This document shows, one piece after another, positions 36,481-48,300 of a DNA stretch of 64,000 nucleotides; the first letter of the stretch is position 1, and each line of letters opens with the position of its first letter. The DNA comes from Phylloscopus collybita (taxonomy: Eukaryota; Chordata; Aves; Passeriformes; Phylloscopidae). The notes below the pieces were generated by a model, which was not told the origin of the DNA, searched no databases, and worked only from the letters and a program-made list of their open reading frames with translations. The translations under genes and the position numbers were made by a program. Location of the stretch: contig JAJNNQ010000024.1 of the NCBI GenBank assembly GCA_027886175.1, forward strand, positions 25,523,001 through 25,587,000, written 5' to 3'.

Positions 36481-37405
36481 TCTGTTCTTTCAAATCAAAC
36501 TTTTTAGTAGGCCAAGCCTTCAAGAAAAGGAGCGCATGATGTGTTAAAGGATGACATGGGTGCAGGTGGGGTGTGCTGCGCCCTGAAAAACAGAGATTCT
36601 GAAAAGAATTACAGTAAATAAACAACTGAACATGAACAAGCATTGCAATGTGGCAAAGATGGCCAAAGCAATCCCTGGAGGCATAAACAGGAGGTAGTGG
36701 GTAGACTTGGAAAGGCATTTTTACTTTTCTCTGTTGCATTGTTTTCTAAAGGGATCTTCAGTTGGGTGAAGAAAGGCGTAACAAGAACCAAAGACCAAAG
36801 TCTGGAACGTGAAGCCAAGAATGAAAGAAAGGAAAGTCAAATCGAAGCAGAAACAAATCTCACATTTTTAAACAGCAAGGGAATTGACCAGTGGAACAAA
36901 ACTATCAATGGAAGGGAGGAGCTTTAACCTCCTGATGGGTTCAAGATGGAGAGAATCTGTGCAAAACTGGGTTCAAAACACGAATGACCTTTCTGACCTC
37001 AAACCATACAAAAAGAAATTTCTGACTTTATGTTTCATGTGACCTTCAGAGTCAAAAAGAACATTCTTCCTTCTGAGTAACCACAACAAGTAGTTCTCCC
37101 ACAAAAGATGAGTCCAGCACAGAAGAAAGGTTTCACTGCTTTTGAAGATTTCTGAGAATTCTGAATTCTGGAGACAGCCTGGAAAGACACTGGTCATATC
37201 CATCTGAAAAATATGTGTTGCTTTGTTTGTTAGTTGACTGACTGTGTTTTACCAGAGTGCAGCTCAGTGGAGGGTCATCACTGAGAGCTCACATTCAAGT
37301 AACTCCAAGAGCTGGAATGTTTGGATTCCTCTCTAGGTCTGCTTCTGGATTCAACTTCACCTTGTGCTGGAAGCCAAGTCAGGTCTGCTATCCACACAGT
37401 ATGTT
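36481..37405. other. unique non-coding sequence, no gene seen
   Basis: The plus frame 36643-36927 (94 codons) and minus frames 36473-36818 overlap and lack family motifs. The first ~100 bp may hold further eroded CR1/L3 sequence. Confidence 0.4.
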
Positions 37406-37461
37406 AAAAAAAAAATAAAAATAATAATAATAAAAAATATATATATATATATATATATATT
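37406..37461. repeat. (AAT)n/(AT)n compound microsatellite
   Basis: An A-rich AAT run (37406-37432) followed by about twelve AT units (37437-37461). It directly abuts the 3' end of a minus-strand CR1, the position where CR1 short terminal repeats often expand into simple repeats. Confidence 0.9.
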
Positions 37462-37740
37462 CACAGAATTACAAAACTGAATTGGAAGGGACCTTAAAGA
37501 TCATGTGGTTCCAACCCCCTGCCATGGGCAGGGACACCTTCCACTAGAGCAGGTTGCTCCAAACACCAGCCAGCCAGGCCATGAACACTTCCAGGGATGG
37601 AGCATTCACAGCTTCTCTGACAGTTCCAGTGCCTCATCACCCTCATAGAAGAGGTTTTTTCCTTATACCTAATCTAAAACTGCCCTCTTTCAGTTTAAAG
37701 CCATTATCTCATGTCCTCATTTGTTACTCTAAGGTTGATT
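37462..37740 (-). mobile_element. CR1 retrotransposon, 3' end, 5'-truncated
   Basis: Read on the minus strand, this is a classic avian CR1 3' end. The plus-strand text shows TCACAGAATTACAAAACTGA, GGAAGGGACCTTAAAGATCA, CCAACCCCCTGCCATGGGCA, ACTTCCAGGGATGGAGCATT and CCCTCTTTCAGTTTAAAGCC, with TCATGTCCTCATTTGTTACT at the truncated 5' end. It is better preserved than the other CR1 copies, so probably younger. No ORF2 is left. Confidence 0.95.
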
Positions 37741-37936
37741 TTCCATTTAAGACTCCTGGAATTCACAGATCCTGAAATTTGCTTCAAGCTTCAGGTTCAA
37801 GCATACATGAGATGACTCTGAAACCATTATGTTTTATCCTCTACTATATTTCCCACCACCTATGCTACTGAAAGTTCACATATGGTCTAAGAATACTGCT
37901 ACAGCTGGGAAAAAAAGAAAAAAGGGCATTGATGTG

Positions 37937-37939
<3 letters not shown>
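37741..37939. other. unique non-coding sequence
   Basis: Nothing is recognised. Confidence 0.45.

Positions 37940-37981
<42 letters not shown>
37940..37981. repeat. T42 homopolymer tract
   Basis: An uninterrupted run of 42 T after GATGTGATA. On the minus strand it would be an A42 tail after GCTATTTACTGCCAT. No gene copy is recognised. Confidence 0.9.
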
Positions 37982-37984
<3 letters not shown>

Positions 37985-40377
37985 GCAGTAAATAGCAAAT
38001 TTTCATGTCTTACCTGAAAGCTAAAGCTGAAGATATAAACAATCCCCTAAACATCCTGCTGGGCACAGCATCAGAGCTGGCTTCAAGGGAACAGCACCAT
38101 CTACTGAATCACTCCCAAGGGTGCCAACCAGCTATTCCTGGTGATTCTCTTGACCAAGTACTGACCAGCAACTCTAAATAAATCACACCCCAAGATGGCA
38201 CAGCTACAGGCAAGTGATACGAGATGTTTTCCATTCCTAACTCTAGCTTTAAAATTACCTTCTACCTGCTGTAAATGGTTCAGCTTATAAATGCAATCAT
38301 TTTTTGATGTCACTAAAACTATGTTTTAGTTACAGTTACAAGCAAATGTCACTCATCTACACACTCTACCTACTGCCTGAAAACAATATGATTTAAGGAG
38401 TATGTCAGCAGTAAGAAAAGACTCTTCCCACTGGATTAAAAATGTGCATTTTAAGAAAGGAAACACTTTTAGAAAGAAGGAGAGGGAGTCTTCTGTTTCT
38501 GTAGTTTATTTTTCTGCTTAATGAAACAAGGTTTCCAGCTTCTACAATAGCAGCTGCAAAGGCACTTCATTAATCTCCTGAGTGCACTGCCTCTCCCTGC
38601 ATACCTGTAGCTGCCCTGCTCGAGACTCCTGAAAATTATCTGTTGGCATCGCTTCAACATTCTTATGAAATAAAAAAAATAAGTTTTAAAAAACGTATAA
38701 AGCTATGTCAATTCTACAACTTTCAGAAAGAACGCACTAACCAGGAAGTTCATTGTCTGTACTTCTCCCGTACTTTGAAGACATCCAGCAGCACTGAACT
38801 TCAACTTGCTCCCATTGAGAATAAATCAAAAGATTGTCTGTAGAGATCTACTCAAGTAAATGACAAACAGGGGAAGAAGTCATTACTGCAATCTCAACAC
38901 AGACTGCGTCAAATGCCAGATGCTTGTTCAGGCCAAAGCCTTCAGGGATGATTAAAAAAACACACAAGAATTTTCAGAAGTGCTCAAGTATGCTAGGAAA
39001 ACAAATGGCATGGGAAGCAAAGACTGCTCTTGTCTCCTAACATCATCTAGATGATATGAAAACCCCATGTGATGAGATTTGGCCCAAGGATTTAGACAAA
39101 CTCAAGTTTTCCCACCTTGTTCTGGAGTATTTAACTTGGCTCACCTACTGAAAATGGATGGATATGCTCACATTAATGCCCTCTATTTTTAGAGGAAATG
39201 GCATCAGTGAGCCCCAGACCTCACCATCTGGGGTTTCTTCGTTTAAAAACTAAACATTAATTATGCAAGGGCTTTACAGGGTTCTCAGATCTGTAATGGC
39301 AAAGCTACATAGAGGAAATAAAAAGCTGGCGACAGGGCAGTACTCCCAGGTCTGATTACTAATTACATTTGCTTCCTTATACTTGCACCTGCCATAATTA
39401 TGATAAAGGGTGGAGTTTCAAGTAGATAGGGAATTTTATGACAGAATTCCCTCCAGAACATTGGAAGACACCACAGGTTTTACTGCACAGTATTTGTTAA
39501 AAACACAAAGATCTTTTGTGTCCTCCGTGCCATGGCTAACCCACAGCTCAGTGGTTTCCCTCACAGATGACCAAAATGGTCTATACTGTGCAAAGTTTAG
39601 CTGACTCCAAATATAGAACTCTGTAGCAGCATGGAATGGAAAAAAATCCTTGCTTACAATTCATTTCATATATGGGTTTTAAAAAATAAAATCGTTATCC
39701 CACCAAGTGAAATTTCTGGCTTGTGTTCCACTCAAGGTTTGGAGAACGAAAGGGAAATTAATATGTATGCTTGCGTCTATTCATGCAGTTACATTTTAAC
39801 TCTGCAGTATAATCTCTTCTTCTTCACAATATCACAATATTTTTCCTAGCTGATCTCCAAGCTGGAGCTTCACTTCCACAGAAACCAGGACATACTGTTT
39901 TCCACATGCATACAGTGTACATAGCAATACGAAAATCAAACAAAAAGTACAGAAGAGGCCAAAATGGAGATAAGAGTGAAGGCTAATTTGCTGATATATT
40001 TTTTCTCCATTGGTGGAGTGACTTCCATAATGAAGTCCCTTCATTCACTAAAGAAACCGCTCTTCATTTCAGCATCCATTCTAACAATAAAATACTGGGA
40101 AAATGCTTGATAATACTTGTTAATTCAATAAAACAACATATACCATTCTGGCACTAGGAGAACAAGCTAGTTAAGCCCATTAATTATTTTTTTTCTAATT
40201 CACAGGAAACTCGTCCCTCCCACCACCTACCTCACCCCTCCAAGAAAAAAAGAAAAGAAAAATAAAGGTAAACAAAATGAGACCTTAGAGAACGGGCAGC
40301 TAAACAGAGGACTGAAATACCCCACGCATCAGGCAAAAGTCTCTAATGTCATCTAGAACGCCAGCCCAGCCATTGTT
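37982..40377. other. unique non-coding sequence, no gene seen
   Basis: Short frames only. No transposon, exon or RNA gene is recognised. Confidence 0.45.
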
Positions 40378-40790
40378 AGTGCTGCCAAAGCACTGCGTGT
40401 TCGCTGTACCAGCCCAGGTCCCTGGGGAAGGATAAACGAAGCGGATGAGACAGAGACTGATGCTTCCACCTCCGCCGACCACGGCGCTGCTCCGTGCTCC
40501 AGAGCACAGGCGGGCAGGTAAACCCACGGAACGGGCACTGCGTGCTGGCGGGGGCGGGGGGCCGGGAGCTGCTGCCAACAACCGGGGCCTGTTTATTATT
40601 TAACAGTTGGTATTGCTACAGGCCTGGCACTGCAATAGAGCAATCTCTGTTTCAGCAAGAGTAAGCCTGATTACAAGAGCGCGGGAGCCAAATCATGTTT
40701 ACCATCATCGGCGAGAAACTCACTGCCCCCAACAGGCACTTAGAGCAGCGTCTGTCCGTCCGTCCATCCTCTGGCTGCCTCCCTGGGGCA
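40378..40790. promoter_or_regulatory. CpG-island-like block, possible promoter or first exon
   Basis: By direct count there are 17 CpG dinucleotides between 40393 and 40583 and about 24 up to 40765. This contrasts with the CpG-poor flanks. The core 40440-40590 is GC-rich, with GGGGGCGGGG (40550-40559; an Sp1-type GC box). A good 5' splice donor, GGGCAG|GTAAAC, sits at 40517/40518 on the plus strand. Overlapping minus-strand frames (40300-40581) encode a proline/alanine-rich peptide that looks like GC bias, not a protein family. No TATA box is evident. A promoter of a gene or lncRNA outside the window is possible. Confidence 0.5.
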
Positions 40791-41059
40791 GAGTAAAGAA
40801 GAGATGGCAGTCCTCATGTGGGACAGGGAAGTAAATTTTTTGACAGGAGGGTCCTCAAAACTGTAGGGTACTCCCTGTACTGGCACTGGCCAGTCCGTGT
40901 CCTCCTCTCCATTTTTATGAGCCCATATGTAGCCTCAACTCACCACCTCAAGCACCTGATGTCACCCATGGCTAAAAAAAATCTTGCATCTCCACGCAGG
41001 GCAGGAGCCAACAATGCTCTTGTGCATATAGTCTGCTTCACCTCTCAGCAAGGACAGTG
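40791..41059. other. unique sequence between CpG block and CR1
   Basis: No feature is recognised. The plus-strand frame 40818-41153 runs from here into the CR1 copy and is not a gene. Confidence 0.4.
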
Positions 41060-41265
41060 TGCCACAGAGAAAGCACTGGAACGGGTTCCCAGGGAGGTTG
41101 TGGATTGCCCAACTCCAGGGCAGGGTTCAAAGTCAGGTTGGATAAGGCCTTGAGCAAACTGGTCTAATGGGAGGTGTCCCTGCCCATAGCAGGTGAGGGG
41201 CTGGGACTAGACTTTAGGTCTTTAAGGTCCATTCCAACCCCTTACCATTCTATGATTCTGTGACT
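41060..41265 (+). mobile_element. CR1 retrotransposon, 3' end, 5'-truncated
   Basis: Plus-strand CR1 3' end showing AGCACTGGAACGGGTTCCCA, GGGAGGTTGTGGATTG, GGTCTAATGGGAGGTGTCCC, TGCCCATAGCAGG, TTTAAGGTCCATTCCAACCC and the terminal repeat ATTCTATGATTCTGTGA. The intact terminus marks the insertion point at about 41264. Only about 200 bp survive. Confidence 0.95.
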
Positions 41266-42289
41266 TCACCAATGTAACTCCAACAAAAGGCAATATTGAC
41301 AAATAACTCGGTATTAAAAGTTTTCTTCACTTGTGCTGGAAGTTATTCCCGTACACAAGAAAAATCTGAAGCACTTCCCTACATACACATGAATTTTGAC
41401 TGATCCAATTTAAAAAATTTATTTACAGGAATGTACAAAGATTTAGTCACACTCTATAACAGAAATTGTGAAGCATGGAATCTACTGAGTAAATGTAATT
41501 ATCAAGTGCCATGAATAAATAATACTGGGTCAACCCTCAACAATCTATTGCAATCATAACAAAGGAAGATCAGACCATGTTGGTGATATGAAACCTTCAG
41601 TTCTAACTTGCTTGTTTAAATGCTACCTCATTTTGGTAGCCACAAGAAGCTAATTGCATCTGATGGCTGCTTCTCAGTCTGCACAAAACAAGCTCAGTGA
41701 TCATTTACTTCTTGATGTAACGACATTTCTTCAGTTTTGGTGAGGTTCAGTGCAAGGGTGGGCAGCTGGGAGACATGTAGTCACTTGAATCGCCACCACT
41801 GGTTTGCTACATGACACTGAGACCTGGTGGAAAGTGACTTTTCTCACATCCCCCTCTTCACAAAGTGGGGAAAATGAAAAACAATGCATGTAAAAACTAA
41901 CAACTGACTCTTTAAAATTGATGAGGAGCTTAGCAGTACTGACATGGTACGTGTGCTTAGAAACACAAAGTTTGATTTTATTCTGCATCACTACAACAGA
42001 CCCCGCCTGGTCTCATCAGCAGAGGGACAGCAAATGCAAAAGCCTGTGAAAACTAAGATTTAATTTTAAGTTGAGGTCACTCCCGAGTTAGGACTGCCAG
42101 GAGCATGGTAAAGCCAGATCCTTCAATGAACTCATTATGGTCTCACCATGAGGAGCGCCCTGAGCATCATGAGGAATCCCCTATCCAGGGAAAACTGGAG
42201 CCTGCCATAGCTTCTGGCCAGCACAGGAAAGCATTACTCAGACAGGTGGTTAGAAGCACAAGCCACCACCTGCTCCTGGATCTCTTGTT
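41266..42289. other. unique non-coding sequence, no gene seen
   Basis: No gene or transposon is recognised. Confidence 0.45.
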
Positions 42290-42480
42290 GCTGTTTTCCC
42301 CAGCTGACTCTGGCCCTGGCTGCTTTCAGCTGGCCAAGGCAGCTGCCCCGTGCTGCTGGAGGGAGATGGCTGCCGGCTGCTCACAGGAGAGGTGGGAGCA
42401 GCAGCTGCGCACCCCTTCCCTGCCGCCTCCTGCACAGCCCTCCTGTCCCCGGAGAGGGGGACCAGGCTGGGACTTCTATT
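42290..42480. other. GC-rich patch
   Basis: A locally GC-rich segment made of CAGCTG, GCTGCC and CCTGGC words with few CpGs, so it is not a proper CpG island. It opens a 130-codon plus-strand frame (42105-42497) and a 96-codon minus-strand frame (42250-42540), both expected where stop codons are depleted. It could be the remnant of an unrecognised repeat or of an exon. Identity unknown. Confidence 0.4.
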
Positions 42481-43539
42481 TGGATGCTCCAGTTTAGTCA
42501 AAAACCCTTGGCTGCAGCACACACGAGCTGCACAAGCCATGATCTAAGCTGCAAACTGCAAAACCAGGAGAGCCTGAAGCAGACCCTCCGAGGCCACCAG
42601 GAGCAATGGCTGCGCTCGAGGTGCAGGAAAGGGTGGGCAGAGCTCACTCCGCCACGGGCCCTACCCTAGGGATGTGTACAGCAGACTTCAGTCCCCAGAG
42701 CTGCCAATTCGGCACCAACACATAATTTGTGCTAAATAACCTTTCAAGAATTGAAACACAAATAATGTAATAATAGCAATTAGACCCTTTACTAAGCCTA
42801 GCTGTATCAGACATGCAGTCCAGTCATTTCACAGAAGGTAAAAAGCACTTGACAAAGGAATCTGCACCTTCACAGGCACTAGAGGTGTGCAGGTATATGT
42901 AATAATTGCATTCCTTGTGTATTAATGTTTGCATATAAGAAATGCATGCTGAGCTAGCATAACACCTCCTTCCTCAAATAATAACTAAGTTCCACACTGT
43001 GCCTGAAGTGCTCTTTATATAGTACACAGAAATGGGTTATGTAAAGATTAGAGCTGTGAGAGTTGTTCAAAACATAACTAAAAATCTAGCAATGAAATCC
43101 AATTCTAACCTGAGTTTCCCCAACACAAAACTCAGGCCAGTTTTACAGAAAGATCTGAGATTTTTTTGATAGTTTTGACAATGAAATCATACCAATCTTA
43201 TACCAATACAGAGAAGGGAGAAGGAAAAAAAAAAAGAAAATGCTAAAATGGCATGGAAAGAGGCTGGAGAAGAAAAAACACAAAACAGGAGCAGTAAAGC
43301 TTTTTCCTTTCTTGCCATGCTACTGCCCTTCCTTCCCATGGTGAACAGGGGTAAAACAGCCCCCAGCTTTCAGTGAGTGAATCTTGTTGTAGTGGAGCCA
43401 TGGTGCAATGTGTGGAGCTCAGGGTGTTCAGATGCTTTTGTATGTACGTGCAGCGTTACTAGGAGATGACTAGATTTGGTACCAGGATAATATTCCACCA
43501 TTGTGTGGTGTTTTCCCCTCTGATGTTGCCTTTTCCCCA
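42481..43539. other. unique non-coding sequence
   Basis: Around 42895-42965 the sequence carries ATTGCATTCC (a TEAD-type site), GTTTGCATAT (octamer-like) and GAAATGCATGC in close order, which may reflect a small regulatory element. Otherwise nothing is recognised. Confidence 0.35.
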
Positions 43540-44130
43540 GTTTAAAAAAAGAGAAACTAATAAAAAAGAAAATTAAAAAAGATACAATAATTGTTACTGC
43601 ACACTCTAATGAATTATTGTGTTCAAGGTTCCTACAAAAAAAGTAATATTATACTCGGCTTATGTTTTAATTGATTTATTAATATTTTATCACAGGAATG
43701 TAATTTAAGCTCCTCATGATTTAGATCTCATAAACCTTTAGCATTTTGCAAATTCAAATTCCAATTTAAAGCCAGGGCGAGCAATTAACTTTTCTATCAT
43801 CTTGTCAGGGGAGAAGGTTCGTGTTTAATTTGAGACAAAGTGACAGAAATATATATACACTGTATGTATTACCCCAATTTAATTTATGAGTCAGCACCAT
43901 CCACCTTCCAAATGTAGATTTAATGGAAGGGGAGGAGGGAGTGGGGGGAAGACCCCCTGCTATTGTGTCACTTGCAGCAATATCTGCCCCAAATTCACTA
44001 TGAAATACTGCCCCTGGCTTATTGAGATACAGGGCTAGATTGATTACAGCTCTATTTTCAACCCTTTTGTTTTAATTTCCATTCACTCATCACTTTCTCA
44101 TATAAAGTACTTTCTCAAATGTCAATTAGC
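43540..44130. promoter_or_regulatory. candidate conserved enhancer, AT-rich
   Basis: A long non-repetitive AT-rich block dense in homeodomain and SOX/POU-type words: AATTGATTTATTAATATT, CAAATTCAAATTCCAATTT, GAGCAATTAAC, TTTAATTTATGAG and GATTGATTACAGC. An exact NF-E2/MAF-type site (reverse complement TGCTGACTCAT) lies at 43886-43896. Such composition is typical of deeply conserved developmental enhancers, but I cannot compare species here. No coding frame is present. Confidence 0.35.
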
Positions 44131-45299
44131 ATTTCCCAGCCAGCAACGGGCAGTTGAAGCCACAGCAGGTACTCCCATTGCCTGTCCCAACTGTGCTGCT
44201 TCCCACCCCCGACAGCCCCCCTGAAAGGCAGGTATCAGACAAAGAAAGCTCCTCAGAGGATTGACACACGTTAATACCTGTGGGGCCAAACCCCGTGGTC
44301 CTCACTGCTGCACCAGTCACACTGAAGTCTGCGTGGTTCTCGTTTGATTCAGGAGCAAACAGAATAAAAAAAGTGGTGCTACTAAATCATCCAACCTGCT
44401 AAAACTTCCCACTCAAAAGGACATTCCAACCTCTTTGTGTGTAATGAAGGAAACCAGCAGTCTAAATTTGCATGGGCAAAAATCTGCATGAACAAAACAA
44501 ACAGTTGGTTAGAATTTGCATGTGCTGTTTTAATAAAGTAAGGGAAGGGCCATTCTATTGGCCACCTGCCAGGGACTTCCCAGATCTGCTGTCCCCACAA
44601 CACAGCTAAGCACTGCACAGGAGTTGGCTCTGGAGCTGGAAAGGTGACTGAAAACATGGCCCACATATCACCTCTTGGTCTTTGCTGTGTCCCTCCATAC
44701 TTACATAAAGCAAGCTGTTCTTCAGCTTTCCAAGGGAGGAGAGGCTTTACTGACACGTGAGAACTTTGCCATTACTGTCAGCAAGTCTGACAGCCCTATT
44801 GTATCAGAGGGAATTGCTTCAGAAAGGAATCAGGGGCTCATTTCCAACACTTCTATACACAACCAAGCTGAATCTCAAGAACCACAAAATCTTGATGCTG
44901 CAGACTCAGGCCCAGACAGTCCAAGATATTGGAATAATCAGGTCTTATTCTAATTTACAGAACTGTCACACACACTGTGCACGGATCCAGCTCTACATCC
45001 AAGCCTAAGTAAGTACAATTTTAAGTTTCACTGTTCAACAAGCATGCCACGTGGAGCCAAGTCAGACACATCCTTCCTCCTCATAAAATGAAAATTTTGG
45101 CCTTCTTCTTCAAAACACTTGAAAATCAAAACTTCTTTGAAGTAAACAAAAAATCTCCACCAGTTTAAATGAAATGAAATATTTTGTTTTACTTATTCCA
45201 GCCCACTCCTCTGGAATTCTTAGTCATCTTCAGTATTATTTTCTTTCCTTAGAAATAGAAAAAGAATGCTCTTGCATTGAAAAAAATCATGATTCCTTT
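44131..45299. other. unique non-coding sequence, no gene seen
   Basis: Frames at 44126-44320 and 44382-44756 (minus, 124 codons) and 44675-45008 (plus) overlap and lack family motifs. Confidence 0.45.
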
Positions 45300-45331
45300 A
45301 AGCAAGCAAACAAGCAAGCAAACAAACAAAA
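45300..45331. repeat. AAGC/AAAC simple repeat
   Basis: Alternating AAGC and AAAC tetramers, about eight units. Confidence 0.9.
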
Positions 45332-48300
45332 ATATATCTGTATCTATGTACACAGATGAAAAGTTCATCCAAAGCTTTTCTCCAGATCCTATGCAGTCTT
45401 ATACTGCCTTATGGTGAAAATCTGCATAGCAGAAAATAGACTTGGGGTACAGCCATTGCACAAAATCCAAGTTGCAGAAGATCTGATATCCAGCCGTATT
45501 TCACTCTCAATACACGCTGGACTTAAAGTCAAGCTTGAAAATCTTGTTTCATGCCTGATTCATTTATGAAGCTTCACTCTAATTCAAAGCCTTATCACTC
45601 TCTAAACTCAGGTAAAAAAAAAGAGGTCTGCTGTCATGCATATTTTTAGACAAATTGTAACAGGGTCTTGCAATTTCCTTTGTTCTGTGGTGTCTGCACT
45701 ACTGTTAGACACCATCCCACACTGGCATCACTACTGAGGTGTCCTAATACTTGTCTGAAAAATACTATTAACTGCATATCACAGGCATTTGAAGTGCATA
45801 AGAAAACCATAAACTTAATTACACTGGAGTACTGGTGTGATCTCACATGAAATTTGAGCTCCCGTTATTAAAAATAGGGAGATTGCATTTACTTAATGCT
45901 TCTTACTGTAAACCAGTCAATTCTAAACTTTCAAGATTGTATAATCAGACAAAACAATACTGGGGGGGGGGAAGAGGCTGTCTGTGGAATTCACTAGCAC
46001 AGACATTTCACATGTCAAGCAGCAAAAATTTGTTTATTCTGCTAAAAAGAATATTCCTTGAATTACTATTGTATATGAAACAGCATAGCTAGTCAGACTG
46101 CACAGCATAAAGACTCAGACTAGAAAAATCTACAGAAAAGAGTGGTTGCCTTACTCCACCCCCCAAATATCCCAACACATTCTGCATTTCAATCAGCTTT
46201 TAAATTCTTAGACCATTTCTTAATGCTCTGTAGCCATTACATCTACTCATGACACTGGGAACACCTCCCTTTTCCACGAGTTATCTACTCCTAGATCAAG
46301 AAGAATTTTGGTTTTGTCACTTCTCTTCTGTTATCGAAGATTTCCCTGTCTCAGCCTATGAAGTTTATCTGGAAAAAAATACCAAACAATGAGGAACCCT
46401 TCCACTTCCAAAACCACAGCCATGGAAAAAAGTGGATTGTGCTTGAACTAGCATCATGAATCCATTGCCCTTAGCAACACCCAGATTTTAGATACTGAGC
46501 TGAACGATGCTCCTTGGAATGAATCACATCCAGAGACACTGACATCCCTACGGGTACCCTTGCACTTGCAGGCCTCCATTTAGAGGCAGTGGTAATGGCA
46601 GGGGCGGAGGGGGGAGGAATTAAATAACCTACCCAATCGTTCCCTAACCCTCAGAGTAGCAGAAGAGTTATATTACACAATGCCATTAAACCACCCCTTT
46701 GCTTGGAGAAAAGTAAAACCACCCCCCTCCGTTTCTCTTCCAGTGCCCACCAATGCTACTCCCACCTCTTCACTCTCTGGGACTTTGATTAGGGAAGGTG
46801 TGTACAAAAAGCACAATGCTATCCAGGCAAAGGCTTGCCAAGCATGCATACTTCACAAAACCCCAGAAGTTTCCAGAAGGTAAAAAACTTGGCCAGGAGA
46901 AGAGTCTTAAATCTGCTCATGACACAAACCTGCCATAAGAACAGACCACCTGGACTCTGAAGACAAGGATGCTGAATCTTACTTCTGAACATTACAATTT
47001 ACATATTTAGATTAGAAAAGAAGTTTAATTTTTAGATGTTTTATTATCAAAGATCTCTCCCAAGGGTAATGGCTCCGGCAGGAGTGTCAAATCTTACAGT
47101 CTGCATTGTCAGAGCTTTTACAAAGCAATGTTTGCTGTCCACGATGCATCACTTCAGACACGCAGCTGACTTTGATTTAGGCATAGAAAATCCTGTGTTC
47201 CCCATTTTTTGAGAATTAATGATGCCTAGGGTAGAGCAAGAAAAACAATTTTCAGATTAACCTGACTCACACCTGCTCCTTCCAGCAAAAAATGTGCAAT
47301 CTCTCCAGGTGGACCGAAGCACTGCAGCTTGTAACATGCAAGGTGAAAGTAAAATCATCTGTTGAGGAGCTCATTGCTGTTGTAGTGCCCCATCTAGAAG
47401 CAAGTTCCCCAAAGTTATACTCATTTGAAAAAGGGAGAAGAATCTTTAGGGTGGGCATGAATGAGGGAAGAAATAATCTCCTTCCAGTCTTCTTGGAAAC
47501 TGACATTCAAAAACTATTTTACCACATAGTCTTACAAATCAGTACGGTTTTGACTCGCTCTCCCTCCACTACCGAATTACAAAAAACCCAAAAGAAAACC
47601 CAGAATGACATCTTAAGAGATTAAAAACAGAAGAAGCAGAATAACCTGAGAGGCAGGGACACTCTTTGTGAAAGGGCACTCTTCAAAAAGTAGCTTCTGA
47701 AGCACACCTAAACAATTCATACACTACTTTATTTAACGTTCCTTTTCATGTTTGCCCAGGTTCACGTCAAGGGTACTGCAACCGAAGGTGTTTCCACAGC
47801 AAACTTTCATGTCCGCAGCAATTTTCCCTTTCAAATTCAATACAGTAAAATGAAATGAAGCAAAATGAAACAATCTTTACATACCAGTTCAGCAAGCATT
47901 CCCTAGATCTCATTGTGCTGCATCTCTCATCAGCTCTCATTTACTCAGACAAGACAGAAAAGATTTGCAGTTCCTATTACATTTTCCCACCCTATTTCCC
48001 ATTCTGCGTGCAATTTTTTTTTTCTTCAAATAATACTGATTGTGTCAACTGGAGGGGAAAAAAAAGAAAGAAAGAAACAAGCGCTCCTTGTATTCTCTCT
48101 GTAGTAATAAAATATGAAAAAAAGAATTTGCAAGAAAACAGCTGAATTCCCAGTGCTTAGGAAACGGACCTGGCTACAGACAGACACAATCTACTCAGAG
48201 CAGCATCTCCCACTAAACTGTCAAAGTGTCAGGAAGAGTTGTGTGTACTTTTGTCAGTGACTAAATGTGTAACATAGTGCATTTCCTACCAACTGAAAGT

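Noticed and set aside
40300..40581. Proline/alanine-rich minus-strand frame over the CpG block
   Set aside because: GC-rich DNA opens frames by depleting stops; the peptide has no family features.
45300..45331. Regular tetramer repeat considered as a CRISPR-like array
   Set aside because: It is a plain microsatellite with no spacers.
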